Source of the DNA: Micromonospora craniellae
GTDB lineage: Bacteria; Actinomycetota; Actinomycetes; Mycobacteriales; Micromonosporaceae
Assembly (NCBI RefSeq): GCF_014764405.1
Contig: NZ_CP061725.1
Location: forward strand, 1,178,001 to 1,242,000
Direction: 5' to 3'
Length of the DNA stretch: 64,000 nt
The translations under genes were made by a program, and so were the position numbers. The notes under the pieces are model-generated. The model worked only from the letters and a program-made list of their open reading frames with translations. It was not told where the DNA came from and ran no database searches. Position 1 is the stretch's first letter; each line of letters starts with the position of its first letter. Of the stretch, positions 16,798 to 26,315 are shown one piece after another.

Positions 16798-19266
16798 TCA
16801 ACGGTCGTTCACGCAGCGGAGTACCGGGCGGCTGGTGAGGGCGGTCGGGTCCAGGGGCGTCGACGACCGCACGACGAAGGTCGTCGACTCGCCGGGCAGC
16901 AGCGTCACCAGGGCCTCGTCGACCTCGGCGGACGGGTCGAGCCGGTCGGGGAAGAGGGTCAGATCGCGCAGGATGGTGCGGGCGGTGACGCGTACCCGCT
17001 GGGTGCCGTCGGCCTCTTCCACCACGGCGTCGAAGGACGCGGTCGGCCAGTGGACGTCGCGGTCCTCGGCGAAGAACCAGCGTGCCCGGTCGGGGCCGGC
17101 ATCCGCGACGAGCAGTTCGTCCCGGGCCTCGTCCGGCCGGGTCAGCTCCGCCGGCAGCTCCAGCGTCACCGAGGTATGGGCCGGCACCGCAAGCTCCAGG
17201 GTGGTCTTGGCGCGCGGGTCCCCGGCCAGGGTGAGCCGGGTGACCGTGGTCGTCGCGTGCCACGGCCGGCCGCTGTCGTTGACCGCGACCAGGGCCGGGC
17301 CGCCGTCGCGGGGCTGGACGGTGAGCAGGCGGTCGGCGTAGGACCGGCGCAACGCGTACCAGAGGGGCTTGCGGCGACCGTCGCCGTCGACGGCGGCCCA
17401 CGAGGTGACCGGCCAGCAGTCGTTGAGCTGCCAGACGATGGTGCCCATGCAGTAGCCCCGGTGGGAGCGGAAGTGCTCGACGCCGAGTTGGATGGCGCGG
17501 GCCTGGTTGAGCTGGGTCAGGTAGTGCCAGTCGTCGAAGTCGCGCGGCACGGGCAGGTGGGCGTCCAGTCCTCGGCGCAGCTTGAGGTCGCCGTCGGTGG
17601 CCTTCTGGTGGTGCGCCATGCCGGGCGAGTCGTGGGCCAACGGCTCGTCGGACAGGGCCCGCCGCAGCGTGGCGTACGCGGGTGGGGCCTGGTAGCCGAA
17701 CTCGGCGACGAACCGGGGCAGGTGCTCGCGGTACTTCGTGTAGTCGTCGGTGTTCCAGACGTCCCAGATGTGCGTGGTGCCGTACGCCGGGTCGTTGGGG
17801 TGGACGTCGTCGCGGCCGGAGTAGGGGCTGCCGGGCCAGTACGGGCGGGTCGGGTCCAGCTCGGCGACGATCCGGGGCAGCAGGTCCAGGTAGTAGCCGT
17901 GTCCCCAGGTGCGTCCGGCGAGCGGCTGCTGCCAGTCCCAGTCGTGCCAGCCCCAGATGTTCTCGTTGTTGCCGGTCCACAGCACCAGCGACGGGTGCCC
18001 GGCCAGCCGGGTCACCTGTTCGGCGGCCTCGGTGACCACCTCGGTGCGCAGCGGCTCCTCCTCCGGGTACGCCGCGCAGGCGAAGAGGAAGTCCTGCTGC
18101 ACCAGCAGGCCCCGCTCGTCGGCCAGGTCATAGAAGTCGTCCGACTCGTACCGACCGCCGCCCCAGACCCGCAGCAGGTTGACGTTGGCCGCCTCGGCCT
18201 GGTCGAAGCGGTGCGCCAGACGGTCCCGGGTGACCCGGGTGGGGAAGACGTCGTCGGGGATCCAGTTCACCCCGCGTACGAAGAGGGGCACGTCGTTGAC
18301 GTGCAGCGTGAAGGGAGCGCCGTGCGCGTCGGGGGTGGTGTCCAGGCGTACCGAACGGAAACCGATCCGGCGGTGCCAGTCGTCGAGCGCCGCACCGTCC
18401 GGCCCGCGCAGCGTCACCGTCAGGTCGTAGCGGGGCTGATCGCCGTGGCCGCGCGGCCACCACAGCTCGGGTCGGTCGACGGTGACGGTCAGCAGTGCCG
18501 ACCGCTCCCCCGCCGGGATCGTCACCTCGGCGGCCTCGGCCGCCACGCCGGCCACCTCGGCGTGCACGGTGACCGGCACGTCGGTGACGCGGTCGACCTC
18601 GACGTGCAGCTCCGCCCGGCCGGTGTGTCCCTCGACAATGACCAGCGGGCGCACCATCGCCAGCCGGGCGGTCGACCAGCCGTGCAGGCCGATCTCCTGC
18701 CAGATGCCGGCGGTGACCAGGGTCGGTCCCCAGTCCCAGCCGAAGTTGCACGCCATCTTGCGGATGAACTGGAACGGCTCCGGGTACGCGTTGGGGCGGT
18801 CACCGAGCCGGTCGCGCTGCGCCTCGGCGTACCGGTAGGCGGAGTCGAAGTGGACGACGAGGTTGTTGTCCTCGGCCCGCAGCAGCGAGGTGAGGTCGAA
18901 GCGGTACGCCCGGTGCATGTTCTCGGTGCGGCCGACCTCGACCCCGTTGAGCGTGATCGTGGCGACCGTGTCCAGCCCCGCGCAGACCAGGTCGAGGCGC
19001 TGGTGGTCGCCGTCGGGCCGGTCGAACGTGGTCTCGTACACCCAGTCGGTGCGGCCGATCCAGGCCAGCGCGGTCTCGTTGTCGTCCAGGTACGGGTCGG
19101 GGATCAGGTCTGCCGCCAGCAGGTCGGTGTGCACGCAGCCGGGGACGGTGGCCGCCACCACCCGGCCGTCGACCTCCGGTGGCACCTGTGGGCCGGGCAC
19201 CGACCGCAGGGTCCAGCCGTCGTGCAGCGGTAACCGGACCGACCGGCTCCCCCGTGCGTCGCTCAA
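16798..19266 (-). CDS. Beta-mannosidase, glycoside hydrolase family 2
   Basis: 822 aa, full length for a GH2 beta-mannosidase. The N-terminal jelly-roll starts LPLHDGWTLRSVPGP, an Ig-like domain and TIM barrel follow, and the conserved GVNWIPDD and LLRVWGGG lead to the acid/base Glu in LWTGNNEN and the nucleophile Glu in VAEFGYQAPP. There is no signal peptide, so it acts in the cytoplasm on imported manno-oligosaccharides. The start is read as TTG at 19266 overlapping the permease stop (TTGA), because no ATG/GTG lies between it and the conserved domain. Codon 12 is TTA, a very rare leucine codon in such genomes. Last gene of the sugar-uptake operon. Confidence 0.9.
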   Translation of the reverse strand: MSDARGSRSVRLPLHDGWTLRSVPGPQVPPEVDGRVVAATVPGCVHTDLLAADLIPDPYLDDNETALAWIGRTDWVYETTFDRPDGDHQRLDLVCAGLDTVATITLNGVEVGRTENMHRAYRFDLTSLLRAEDNNLVVHFDSAYRYAEAQRDRLGDRPNAYPEPFQFIRKMACNFGWDWGPTLVTAGIWQEIGLHGWSTARLAMVRPLVIVEGHTGRAELHVEVDRVTDVPVTVHAEVAGVAAEAAEVTIPAGERSALLTVTVDRPELWWPRGHGDQPRYDLTVTLRGPDGAALDDWHRRIGFRSVRLDTTPDAHGAPFTLHVNDVPLFVRGVNWIPDDVFPTRVTRDRLAHRFDQAEAANVNLLRVWGGGRYESDDFYDLADERGLLVQQDFLFACAAYPEEEPLRTEVVTEAAEQVTRLAGHPSLVLWTGNNENIWGWHDWDWQQPLAGRTWGHGYYLDLLPRIVAELDPTRPYWPGSPYSGRDDVHPNDPAYGTTHIWDVWNTDDYTKYREHLPRFVAEFGYQAPPAYATLRRALSDEPLAHDSPGMAHHQKATDGDLKLRRGLDAHLPVPRDFDDWHYLTQLNQARAIQLGVEHFRSHRGYCMGTIVWQLNDCWPVTSWAAVDGDGRRKPLWYALRRSYADRLLTVQPRDGGPALVAVNDSGRPWHATTTVTRLTLAGDPRAKTTLELAVPAHTSVTLELPAELTRPDEARDELLVADAGPDRARWFFAEDRDVHWPTASFDAVVEEADGTQRVRVTARTILRDLTLFPDRLDPSAEVDEALVTLLPGESTTFVVRSSTPLDPTALTSRPVLRCVNDR

Positions 19267-20177
19267 GACTTCACCGCGCCTTCCATGATTCCTCGGACGA
19301 TCCGGCGACCGCCGATGATGAGCACGACCAACAGTGGCACGGTGGCCACGAACGCACCTGCCAGCACCCGTCGATAGATCACGTAGTTGCCGCTGGCCAG
19401 ATCGGAGATGGCCACCATCGAGGTGGGGTAATCGGTGCCGTTCAGCGTGATCAGCGGCCACTGGAAGTCGTTCCAGGTGGCCACGAAGGTCAGCAGGCCG
19501 AGCACCGCCAGCGCCGGGCGGATCGACGGAAGGACGACGCTCCAGTAGATCCGCATGGTGGTGGCGCCGTCGACCCGGGCCGCCTCGACCAACTCGTCGG
19601 GCACGGAGTTGACGATGAACTGTCGCATGTAGAACACGCCGAAGGCGGTGACCAGGCCGGGCACGATCACCGCCAGCAGGGTGCCGTTCCAGCCCAGCTT
19701 GCCCATCACGATGTAGAGCGCGACGACCCCGAGCTGGTTGGGCACGGTCAGGGTGAGGACCACGAAGAGCATCAGCGGCCGGCTGCCCCGGAACCGCAGC
19801 TTGGCGAAGGCGAAACCGGCCAGCGAGCAGAAGAACAGCACCGCCGCGGTCACCGTGGTGGCGACGATGACGCTGTTCACCAGGGACGCGGCGAAGTAGA
19901 CGTCCTGGAGGGTGAAGACCTCGTTCAGGTTCACCAGGAACTGGTCGCCCGGGATCACCGCCGGCGGCAACTGGGCGGTCGCCTCGTCGGTGCTGGTGGC
20001 GATGACGAACATCCAGTACAGCGGGAACGCGGCGAACAGGGTGGTCACCGCCAGGAACAGGTACGTCCCGATGCCGGCCGGGGTGTCCTGCGGCGCCCGG
20101 CCCTGGAGCGCGGCCCGCTTGCGTCCGCCGGCCGACGCGGGCGTGGGTCGGGTGCCCGTGGTGCTCGGTGCGCTCAT
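19263..20177 (-). CDS. Carbohydrate ABC transporter permease (MalG type)
   Basis: 304 aa with six predicted membrane helices. The ABC-permease coupling (EAA) loop reads VPDELVEAARVDGATTMRIYWSVVLP near residue 200. MalG-type features are the long first periplasmic loop and the C-terminal RIVRGIMEGAVKS. The ATG at 20177 overlaps the stop of the upstream permease (ATGA). It pairs with that permease and the binding protein to import the sugar split by the downstream mannosidase; no ATPase is encoded here, so a shared MsiK-type ATPase is likely. Confidence 0.92.
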   Translation of the reverse strand: MSAPSTTGTRPTPASAGGRKRAALQGRAPQDTPAGIGTYLFLAVTTLFAAFPLYWMFVIATSTDEATAQLPPAVIPGDQFLVNLNEVFTLQDVYFAASLVNSVIVATTVTAAVLFFCSLAGFAFAKLRFRGSRPLMLFVVLTLTVPNQLGVVALYIVMGKLGWNGTLLAVIVPGLVTAFGVFYMRQFIVNSVPDELVEAARVDGATTMRIYWSVVLPSIRPALAVLGLLTFVATWNDFQWPLITLNGTDYPTSMVAISDLASGNYVIYRRVLAGAFVATVPLLVVLIIGGRRIVRGIMEGAVKS

Positions 20178-21166
20178 CTGCGACCCCCCGATATGCGGTT
20201 GGTCAGCAGGGTGTTCAGGGCCGCGACCACGAGGATGATGAGGAACAGGGCCCAGGACATCGCGGCGGCGTACCCGAGGTTGAGGTCCTTCCAGCCGACC
20301 TTGTAGATGAGCTGCGCGACGGTCTGCCACTCACCGCCGGCACCGCCCCGCGCGGTCTGCGCGTTCAGGTCGAACAGCATCGGCTCGGTGAACAGTTGGA
20401 GCCCGCCGATGGTGGAGAGCACCACGGTGAAGATGACCACCGGACGGATCATCGGCACGGTGATCCGCCAGAGTTGGCGCCACGGCCCGGCCCCGTCCAG
20501 CGCCGACGCCTCGTAGACGTCGCGCGGGATGGACTGCATCGCGGCCAGGTAGAGCAGGGCGTTGTAGCCGATCCACTTCCAGTTGACCATCGTGGCGATG
20601 GCGATCCAGGAGTGCAGCTTGTCCGCCCGCCAGTCGATCGGGGTCTCGGTGCCGATGCCGAGCAGGCCCAGTGCCCAGTTGGCCATGCCGAAGTCACGGG
20701 AGAAGAACACGTTGAACACCAGCGTGGAAGCGGTGATCGGGGTGATGTAGGGCAGCAGCGCGCCGACCCGCCACCAGGTCTGTGCCCGCAGCCGGCGGTT
20801 GAGCATCGACGCGATGATCAGTGCGAGCAGCAGTTGCGGGACGGTGGAGAGCAGGAAGATGCCGGACGTGTTGTAGAGCGCGTTGCCGAAGTCGCCGTCG
20901 GTGAGGAGCCGCCGGAAGTTCTCCGTACCGGCCCAGCCGGTCAGCTCCGGGTCGTCCAGCCGCCAGTGGCGCAGCGCCACCACCCCGTTGAAGACCATCG
21001 GGAACAGGCCGAAGACGAGGAAGAGCAGGAAGAACGGCGCGATCAGCAGGTAGGGCACGTATCGCACGTCGAAGCGGTGCAACCGGTCCCGCCAGGTCGA
21101 CGACCGGACCGGGGTGGGTCGGGGGCGGCGGGTGGCCGGGTCGGGTGCGGCGCGCGTGGTGGGCAT
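20174..21166 (-). CDS. Carbohydrate ABC transporter permease (MalF type)
   Basis: 330 aa with six membrane helices after a Pro/Arg-rich N-tail. The coupling loop IPRDVYEASALDGAGPWRQLWRITVPMI lies near residue 225. MalF-type partner of the next gene. ATG at 21166; 78 nt after the binding-protein gene. Confidence 0.92.
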   Translation of the reverse strand: MPTTRAAPDPATRRPRPTPVRSSTWRDRLHRFDVRYVPYLLIAPFFLLFLVFGLFPMVFNGVVALRHWRLDDPELTGWAGTENFRRLLTDGDFGNALYNTSGIFLLSTVPQLLLALIIASMLNRRLRAQTWWRVGALLPYITPITASTLVFNVFFSRDFGMANWALGLLGIGTETPIDWRADKLHSWIAIATMVNWKWIGYNALLYLAAMQSIPRDVYEASALDGAGPWRQLWRITVPMIRPVVIFTVVLSTIGGLQLFTEPMLFDLNAQTARGGAGGEWQTVAQLIYKVGWKDLNLGYAAAMSWALFLIILVVAALNTLLTNRISGGRR

Positions 21167-21244
21167 GGGGACGCTCCAGGTGCCGGGCGACGGGACGGAT
21201 ACCGGACGGAGTGGCGCGGGCGTGCCCGCGCCACTCGCGCGGCG

Positions 21245-22516
21245 TTACCTGCTGGCCTTCCCGGCTTCCTTGATCGCCTCGGCCCAGGCCGCGTCCGGTG
21301 TGAGCGTGCCGTTCTGCACCCGGTTGATGACGTTCTCCACCGCGACCCGGGTAGGCCCGTTCTTCCGGCCGAAGTACTGCGGCGTGAGGCCCTCCGCCAT
21401 CCTGGGGAAGATCTGGCCGACCGGCGCGGAGCTGAAGAACTCGTTCTGGTATTCGGCAATCGCCGGGTCGCTGTAGAGGGCGGGCTGCGACGGCAGGTTG
21501 CCGACCTTCTTGAAGACCTCGATCTGCTGCTCCGGCTGGATCAGCCACTCCACGAACTTGTACGCCTCGTACACGTTGCGGCCCTGCTTGGGGACAGTGA
21601 GGAAGGAGCCGCCCCAGTTGCCGCCACCGCCGGGCACCGCGGCGATGTCCCACTTGCCCTTGGTGCCGGGTGCGGTGTTCTGGATGTGCCCGAGCATCCA
21701 CGCCGGGCAGGGCAGCACGGCGAACGCGCCGCTGGTGAAGCCCTTGTCCCAGTCGGCCTGGAAGCTGGTGAGGTTCGCGGAGAGGCCGGCGTCCGCCGCC
21801 TTGACGGCGAAGTCGAAGGCGACCTTGGGGCCGCCCGCCATCTGCAACTGCTCGCTCTCGTCATAGAAGCCGACCGGCTGCTGACCGAGGATCGGGTTGA
21901 ACAGGTTGGTGGCGTTGTCGACGAACTTCTTGCCGGTCTTGGCGGTGTATCCCTGGCCGACCTCCAGGAACTTCTCCCAGGTGGGCCAGAGCGCGGAGAC
22001 CTGGTCACGCGCGGTGGGCAGCTCGGCAGCCGCGAAGAGGTCCGTGCGGTAGCACATGGCCAGGCCGCCGACGTCGGTGCCGAGGCCGATCTGGGTGGTG
22101 CCGTCGGCGGAGAGCGACTGCTTCCACTTCCACGGCAGGTAGTTGGTCTCGTACCTGCCCGCGTCCTTGTCGAGCAGGTTGACGAACTTGTCGGCCTGGC
22201 TGCGGAACTGGACGATGAATCCCTCGTCGATCGCGGCGATGTCGGGGGCGCCGGAGCCGGCGATGAGCTTCTTCTGTAGGTCCTCGTGCTGGGCGTTGTA
22301 CTCGCCCGAGTTCAGGGCGATCTTGACGTTGGGGTGGTCCGCCTCGTACTTCGTCTTGAGGTCCTGCAGGCCGAAGTCGCCCCAAAAGTTGATCGTCAGG
22401 GTGACCTCACCGTCGGAGCCGCCGGTGGTGCTGCGTCCGCTGCACGCGACGACGAGCGAACCGACCGCCAGACCCACGGCTGCGACCCGCAGCCACCTGG
22501 GCGTGGACCGTCTCAT
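21245..22516 (-). CDS. ABC transporter sugar-binding lipoprotein
   Basis: 423 aa, bacterial solute-binding family 1. It is a lipoprotein: the signal sequence MRRSTPRWLRVAAVG ends in the lipobox LVVAC at about residue 25, so it is membrane-anchored on the outside. A mature alpha/beta periplasmic-binding fold begins VTLTINFWGDFGLQDLKTKYE. The start at ATG 22516 follows GGAGGAGGGG. First gene of the operon; promoter at 22589-22617 and operator at 22537-22550. Confidence 0.93.
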   Translation of the reverse strand: MRRSTPRWLRVAAVGLAVGSLVVACSGRSTTGGSDGEVTLTINFWGDFGLQDLKTKYEADHPNVKIALNSGEYNAQHEDLQKKLIAGSGAPDIAAIDEGFIVQFRSQADKFVNLLDKDAGRYETNYLPWKWKQSLSADGTTQIGLGTDVGGLAMCYRTDLFAAAELPTARDQVSALWPTWEKFLEVGQGYTAKTGKKFVDNATNLFNPILGQQPVGFYDESEQLQMAGGPKVAFDFAVKAADAGLSANLTSFQADWDKGFTSGAFAVLPCPAWMLGHIQNTAPGTKGKWDIAAVPGGGGNWGGSFLTVPKQGRNVYEAYKFVEWLIQPEQQIEVFKKVGNLPSQPALYSDPAIAEYQNEFFSSAPVGQIFPRMAEGLTPQYFGRKNGPTRVAVENVINRVQNGTLTPDAAWAEAIKEAGKASR

Positions 22517-22536
22517 GACCCCTCCTCCAACCAGGC

Positions 22537-22550
22537 TGGGAACGCTCCCG
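22537..22550. promoter_or_regulatory. LacI-family operator in the mannoside operon leader
   Basis: TGGGAACGCTCCCG matches the actinobacterial LacI/CebR pattern TGGGAGCGCTCCCA at 12 of 14 positions, with a central CG. It lies about 35-45 nt downstream of the predicted transcription start and just before the binding-protein ribosome site, so a bound repressor would block elongation. The likely ligand is the divergent LacI protein at 22812. Confidence 0.7.
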
Positions 22551-22588
22551 AGATTGAGGAACGTCGACTGAACCGGATAAGTGAGGCC

Positions 22589-22617
22589 ACCGTAAGGGCG
22601 CACCCAGGCGGTGTCAA
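22589..22617 (-). promoter_or_regulatory. Promoter of the mannoside uptake operon
   Basis: Minus strand: consensus -35 TTGACA (22617-22612), exactly 17 nt spacer, -10 TACGGT (22594-22589). Confidence 0.8.
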
Positions 22618-22811
22618 CGGCGCGTTACGGACTGGTACTTCCGGTAACCATCCCGGCGGCTGAACCGAGCAAGTGACAGCGCCCGAGAGGTGCCGGCGCC
22701 ACAGCGACCAACCACCCCCGGGACGGCGGCGGACGACCGGTAGCGTTGGTGCACGACGCCCGCGCCCCCGCGCGCGGCGGGCAGGCAGAGCGACCAGGAG
22801 GACGTACGCCG

Positions 22812-23834
22812 GTGAAGCGGCCCACCATCGCGGACGTCGCCCGGCGGGCGGGGGTCTCCAAGGGCGCGGTGTCCTATGCGCTCAACGGGCAGCCGGGGGT
22901 CTCCGAGGCGACCCGGCGACGCATCCTCGCCATCGCTGCCGAGATCGGGTTCAGCCCGAGCAGCGCCGCCCGGGCGCTCTCCGGCGCCACCGCCCGGGCG
23001 ATCGGGCTGATCCTGGCCCGACCGGCGCGGACGCTGGGCATCGAGCCGTTCTTCATGGAGCTGATCAGTGGGGTCGAGGCGGAGCTCTCCGCCCGCTCGT
23101 ACGCGCTGACCCTCCAGGTGGTGGCCGACCAGGACGCGGAGATCACGGTCTACCGGCGGTGGTGGGGCGAACGGCGCGTCGACGGCGTACTCGTCTGCGA
23201 CCTGCGCACCGACGACCGGCGGGTACCGGTGCTGGAGGAGTTGCGACTGCCCGCCGTGGTGATCGGCGGGCCGTCGGGCACCGGCCGGCTGACCAGCATC
23301 TGGTCCGACGACGCGGCGGCGCTGGTGGAGACCGTGGAGTACCTGTACGCCCTGGGACACCGGCGGATAGCCCGGGTCGGCGGCCTACCCGACCTGCTGC
23401 ACACGGCGACCCGCACCCGGGCGTTCGGTGAGGTCTGCCAGCGCCTGGGGCTGGCCGAGGCGGTGACGGTCTCCTCCGACTACACCGGCGAGGAGGGCGC
23501 GCGGGCCACCCGCCGGTTGCTCAGCTCCCGGATCCGGCCGACCGCGGTGATCTACGACAACGACGTGATGGCCATCGCCGGGCTGTCGGTGGCCCAGGAG
23601 ATGGGGCTCACCGTCCCCACCGAGCTGTCCATCGTGGCGTGGGACGACTCCCCGCTGTGCCGGCTGGTGCACCCGCCGCTGACCGCGCTGGGCCGGGACA
23701 TCCCGGCGTACGGCGCGCACGCCGCCCGGCATCTGCTCCACCTGATCGAGGGCGCTCCCGCGGTCGTGATCGAGGACGAGACCGCGCACCTGACCCCGCG
23801 CGGCAGCACCGGCCCACCCCCGCCTCGCTCGTGA
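22812..23834 (+). CDS. LacI-family transcriptional repressor
   Basis: 340 aa. N-terminal LacI helix-turn-helix and hinge (RPTIADVARRAGVSKGAVSYALNG..., residues 3-50) followed by a periplasmic-binding-like sensor domain ending near WDDSPLCRLVHPPLT. GTG at 22812 follows AGGAGG at 9-10 nt. Divergent from the sugar-uptake/mannosidase operon, whose leader carries a LacI-type operator, so it is predicted to repress that operon until a mannoside is imported. Confidence 0.9.
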   Translation: MKRPTIADVARRAGVSKGAVSYALNGQPGVSEATRRRILAIAAEIGFSPSSAARALSGATARAIGLILARPARTLGIEPFFMELISGVEAELSARSYALTLQVVADQDAEITVYRRWWGERRVDGVLVCDLRTDDRRVPVLEELRLPAVVIGGPSGTGRLTSIWSDDAAALVETVEYLYALGHRRIARVGGLPDLLHTATRTRAFGEVCQRLGLAEAVTVSSDYTGEEGARATRRLLSSRIRPTAVIYDNDVMAIAGLSVAQEMGLTVPTELSIVAWDDSPLCRLVHPPLTALGRDIPAYGAHAARHLLHLIEGAPAVVIEDETAHLTPRGSTGPPPPRS

Positions 23835-23856
23835 ACCGGTTAAGCCGCATCCATCG

Positions 23857-26112
23857 TCATCGGGATGTGGACGGGAACTCCTCGAAGTACGCCTCCACCC
23901 GCTCCGCGGTCGCCGGGCGGGCCAGTTCGAAGCCCTGGCCGTAACGGCATCCGGCACGCTGTGCCCCGTCGACCTGGTGGGCGGACTCCAGGCCCTCGGC
24001 GACCACCTCCAAACCCAACCGGTCGGCGACGGTGACCACCACGTCCAGCAGCGGACCGGCCGGATCTCCGCTCGCGACCACCGACTCCGGACCGACCTTG
24101 AGCAGGTCGATGGGGAGCCGCCGCAGTTGGGCCAGGGAGGCGTGCGCGGCCCGGAAGTCGTCCAGGGCGGTCCGGATGCCCATCGACCGCAGACCGGCCA
24201 GCCGGGCCACCACGGTGGACAGTTCGGCTCCCACCCGGGGCTCAGCCACCTCCACCACGAGTTGGTCCGGCCCCACCCCGTACGCGTCCAGCACGGCCGC
24301 CGTGCGCGGCACGAAGTCCGGCGAGGTCAGTTCCCGGGTGGTGACATTGATCGACATCCAGAGCCGCCGACCGCCGCCGGACCAGTGCGCCAACTGCCGG
24401 CAGGCCCGGTCCAGCACCCAGACGCCCAGCTCGCCCACCATGTCGAGGTCCTCGGCCACCGGCAGCAACTCCGCCGGGAACACCGTGCCGAGCACCGGGC
24501 TGCGCCAACGCAGCAGCGCCTCGGTGCCGACCGGCGAACGATCGGCCAGGTCGACCACCGGCTGGTACACCAGGTCCAGCTCGCCCCGGGCGACCGCGCC
24601 CGGCAGTTCCCGTTCCAGGTCCAGCCGGCGGACCAGTTGTTCCTCCAGGTAGGCGTCGTACCACTCGACGCGTTCCCGGCCGAGTTGGGCGGCGCGCCGC
24701 CGGGCGAGATCGGCCTGCCGCAGCACGTCCTCCGGGCGGCCGGGAGCCAGTTCGGCCAGCCCGACGCTGGGTCGCGAGCGCAATACCGCACCGGCCACCT
24801 CGTACGGCCGCCGCAACTCGGTGATCAGGCGGCTTCCCAGCGCGTAGGCCAGCATCGGCCCGGCACCGGTGACCACCGCCAGTCCGCTGCCGGCCAGGTC
24901 GAACACCTCGTCGTCGGCGGCCACGGCGCGCGCCCGGCGCACCGCCTCGGCCGCCACGTCGTCGCGCAGGGCCACTCCGGACAACTCGGTCAGGTGCAGG
25001 TCCACCACCAGCAGGGCGCCGTGGTCCGGCCCCGCCGCCAGCGCCCGCAGCAGACCGGCCCGGCCGTCCGGGCCACGGCCCTCGACGGTCACCGGCTCCG
25101 GCCCCGGTGGCGCCGAGGTCGGCCTCGTCGGGTCCGGTGCCGCAGCACCTCGGACCAGTTCCCGCGCCACCAGCGGAGGCACTGCGGCGAGCGCGAGCAG
25201 GACCGACGTGTGATCCAGCAGAAGGCCAGCGTGCAGTTGGTGGACGACGGCGAGCACCACCGCCACCGCCGGGACCACCACCAGCGGCCAGACCCGGGCG
25301 GCCCGGGCCTCCGGTTCGGGCCCGGACCGCACCACCCGCCGCATCCCGGCGGCGACCAGCAGAACCCCGGCCACCAGCGGTCCGACCGCCAGCAGCGCCA
25401 CCCGGCCGGCGGCCGGAGCGGCCGGCAGCACCGCCAGCAGCACCAGCGCGAACAGGATGGCCGACGCGCCGGCCCGGCAGCGGCTGCCGCCGCCCGCGCG
25501 GTGTGCACCGGTCAGCACGAGCAGTGCGTCGACCGCCAGCATGCTCAGCGCCACCGCCGCGATCAGCCGAACGGACGGTGCGGCGCCCGCGTACGGCAGC
25601 AGCAGCCAGGCGACGAGCACCAGCCAGACCCCGGGCGGGGCGGCGTCCAGCACCCGCAGCAGCCGGACCCGCCACGGCGGTCGCGGCGGTCGGGGCAGGC
25701 TCGACAGGCCGCCGGCGAACAGGGCGGCGGTGCCGACGAGACCGATCAGCGCCGCTGCCGGCCGATGGCTCACCGAGGCCAGCGGCAACACCGCGGCGGT
25801 CAGGCCGGCGGCCACCACGGCGCCGTGCAGCAGGGCGGCGGCGCGACGGGGGCGGGCCGCGCGACGGCGGGCCAGCCGGCCGCCGTCGCCGGACGGCACG
25901 TCGGTGCCGGTGGCGAGCCGGGACAGGCGGACTCCCGCCAGCGTGGAGCCGGCCGCACCGGCGAGCGCCACCACCGCCAGGGGCGGGACCGCACCGGCCA
26001 CACCGGCCACGACCAGCATCGCGACCAGCGCGAGTACGCCGGACTCCGGCAGGAACGGAGAGCGGACGCCGGCACGGAACGGGGCGGCTCGGAACACAGA
26101 CGCGACGGGCAC
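23857..26112 (-). CDS. Membrane EAL-domain protein with degenerate GGDEF domain
   Basis: 751 aa. The N-terminal 310 residues are very hydrophobic (about ten membrane helices). The following GGDEF-like region has lost its active site: FDLAGSGLAVV stands where RxGGDEF is expected. The EAL domain (about 495-745) keeps the metal and catalytic residues (YQPVVDL, EALLRW, INVTTRE, VEVAE, ALDDF, LLK, AEGLE, YGQGF), but loop 6, normally DFGTGYSSL, reads DFRAAHASL and KID reads KVG. In RocR-like EAL proteins loop 6 governs dimerisation and activity, so this one may be inactive or altered. GTG start at 26112 with GAAGG upstream. Confidence 0.87.
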   Translation of the reverse strand: MPVASVFRAAPFRAGVRSPFLPESGVLALVAMLVVAGVAGAVPPLAVVALAGAAGSTLAGVRLSRLATGTDVPSGDGGRLARRRAARPRRAAALLHGAVVAAGLTAAVLPLASVSHRPAAALIGLVGTAALFAGGLSSLPRPPRPPWRVRLLRVLDAAPPGVWLVLVAWLLLPYAGAAPSVRLIAAVALSMLAVDALLVLTGAHRAGGGSRCRAGASAILFALVLLAVLPAAPAAGRVALLAVGPLVAGVLLVAAGMRRVVRSGPEPEARAARVWPLVVVPAVAVVLAVVHQLHAGLLLDHTSVLLALAAVPPLVARELVRGAAAPDPTRPTSAPPGPEPVTVEGRGPDGRAGLLRALAAGPDHGALLVVDLHLTELSGVALRDDVAAEAVRRARAVAADDEVFDLAGSGLAVVTGAGPMLAYALGSRLITELRRPYEVAGAVLRSRPSVGLAELAPGRPEDVLRQADLARRRAAQLGRERVEWYDAYLEEQLVRRLDLERELPGAVARGELDLVYQPVVDLADRSPVGTEALLRWRSPVLGTVFPAELLPVAEDLDMVGELGVWVLDRACRQLAHWSGGGRRLWMSINVTTRELTSPDFVPRTAAVLDAYGVGPDQLVVEVAEPRVGAELSTVVARLAGLRSMGIRTALDDFRAAHASLAQLRRLPIDLLKVGPESVVASGDPAGPLLDVVVTVADRLGLEVVAEGLESAHQVDGAQRAGCRYGQGFELARPATAERVEAYFEEFPSTSR

Positions 26113-26315
26113 GACGGTCGCCTTCGTGAGGGGGCACGGGGGCGGTGCGGCGGTGCGCGGGCGGCGGCAGGTGAAATCCGCCGCCCAACATCGATGAACG
26201 ACCCAGTTCGTCGGCGGTGACGGTCACTCGACAGTGAGTCAGGTCACGTGTTCCGGGCGCGGCGGTGGGGACGACCCGGTGCGGACGGCATCCGGCCTGG
26301 TGCGATCATCGGGAC

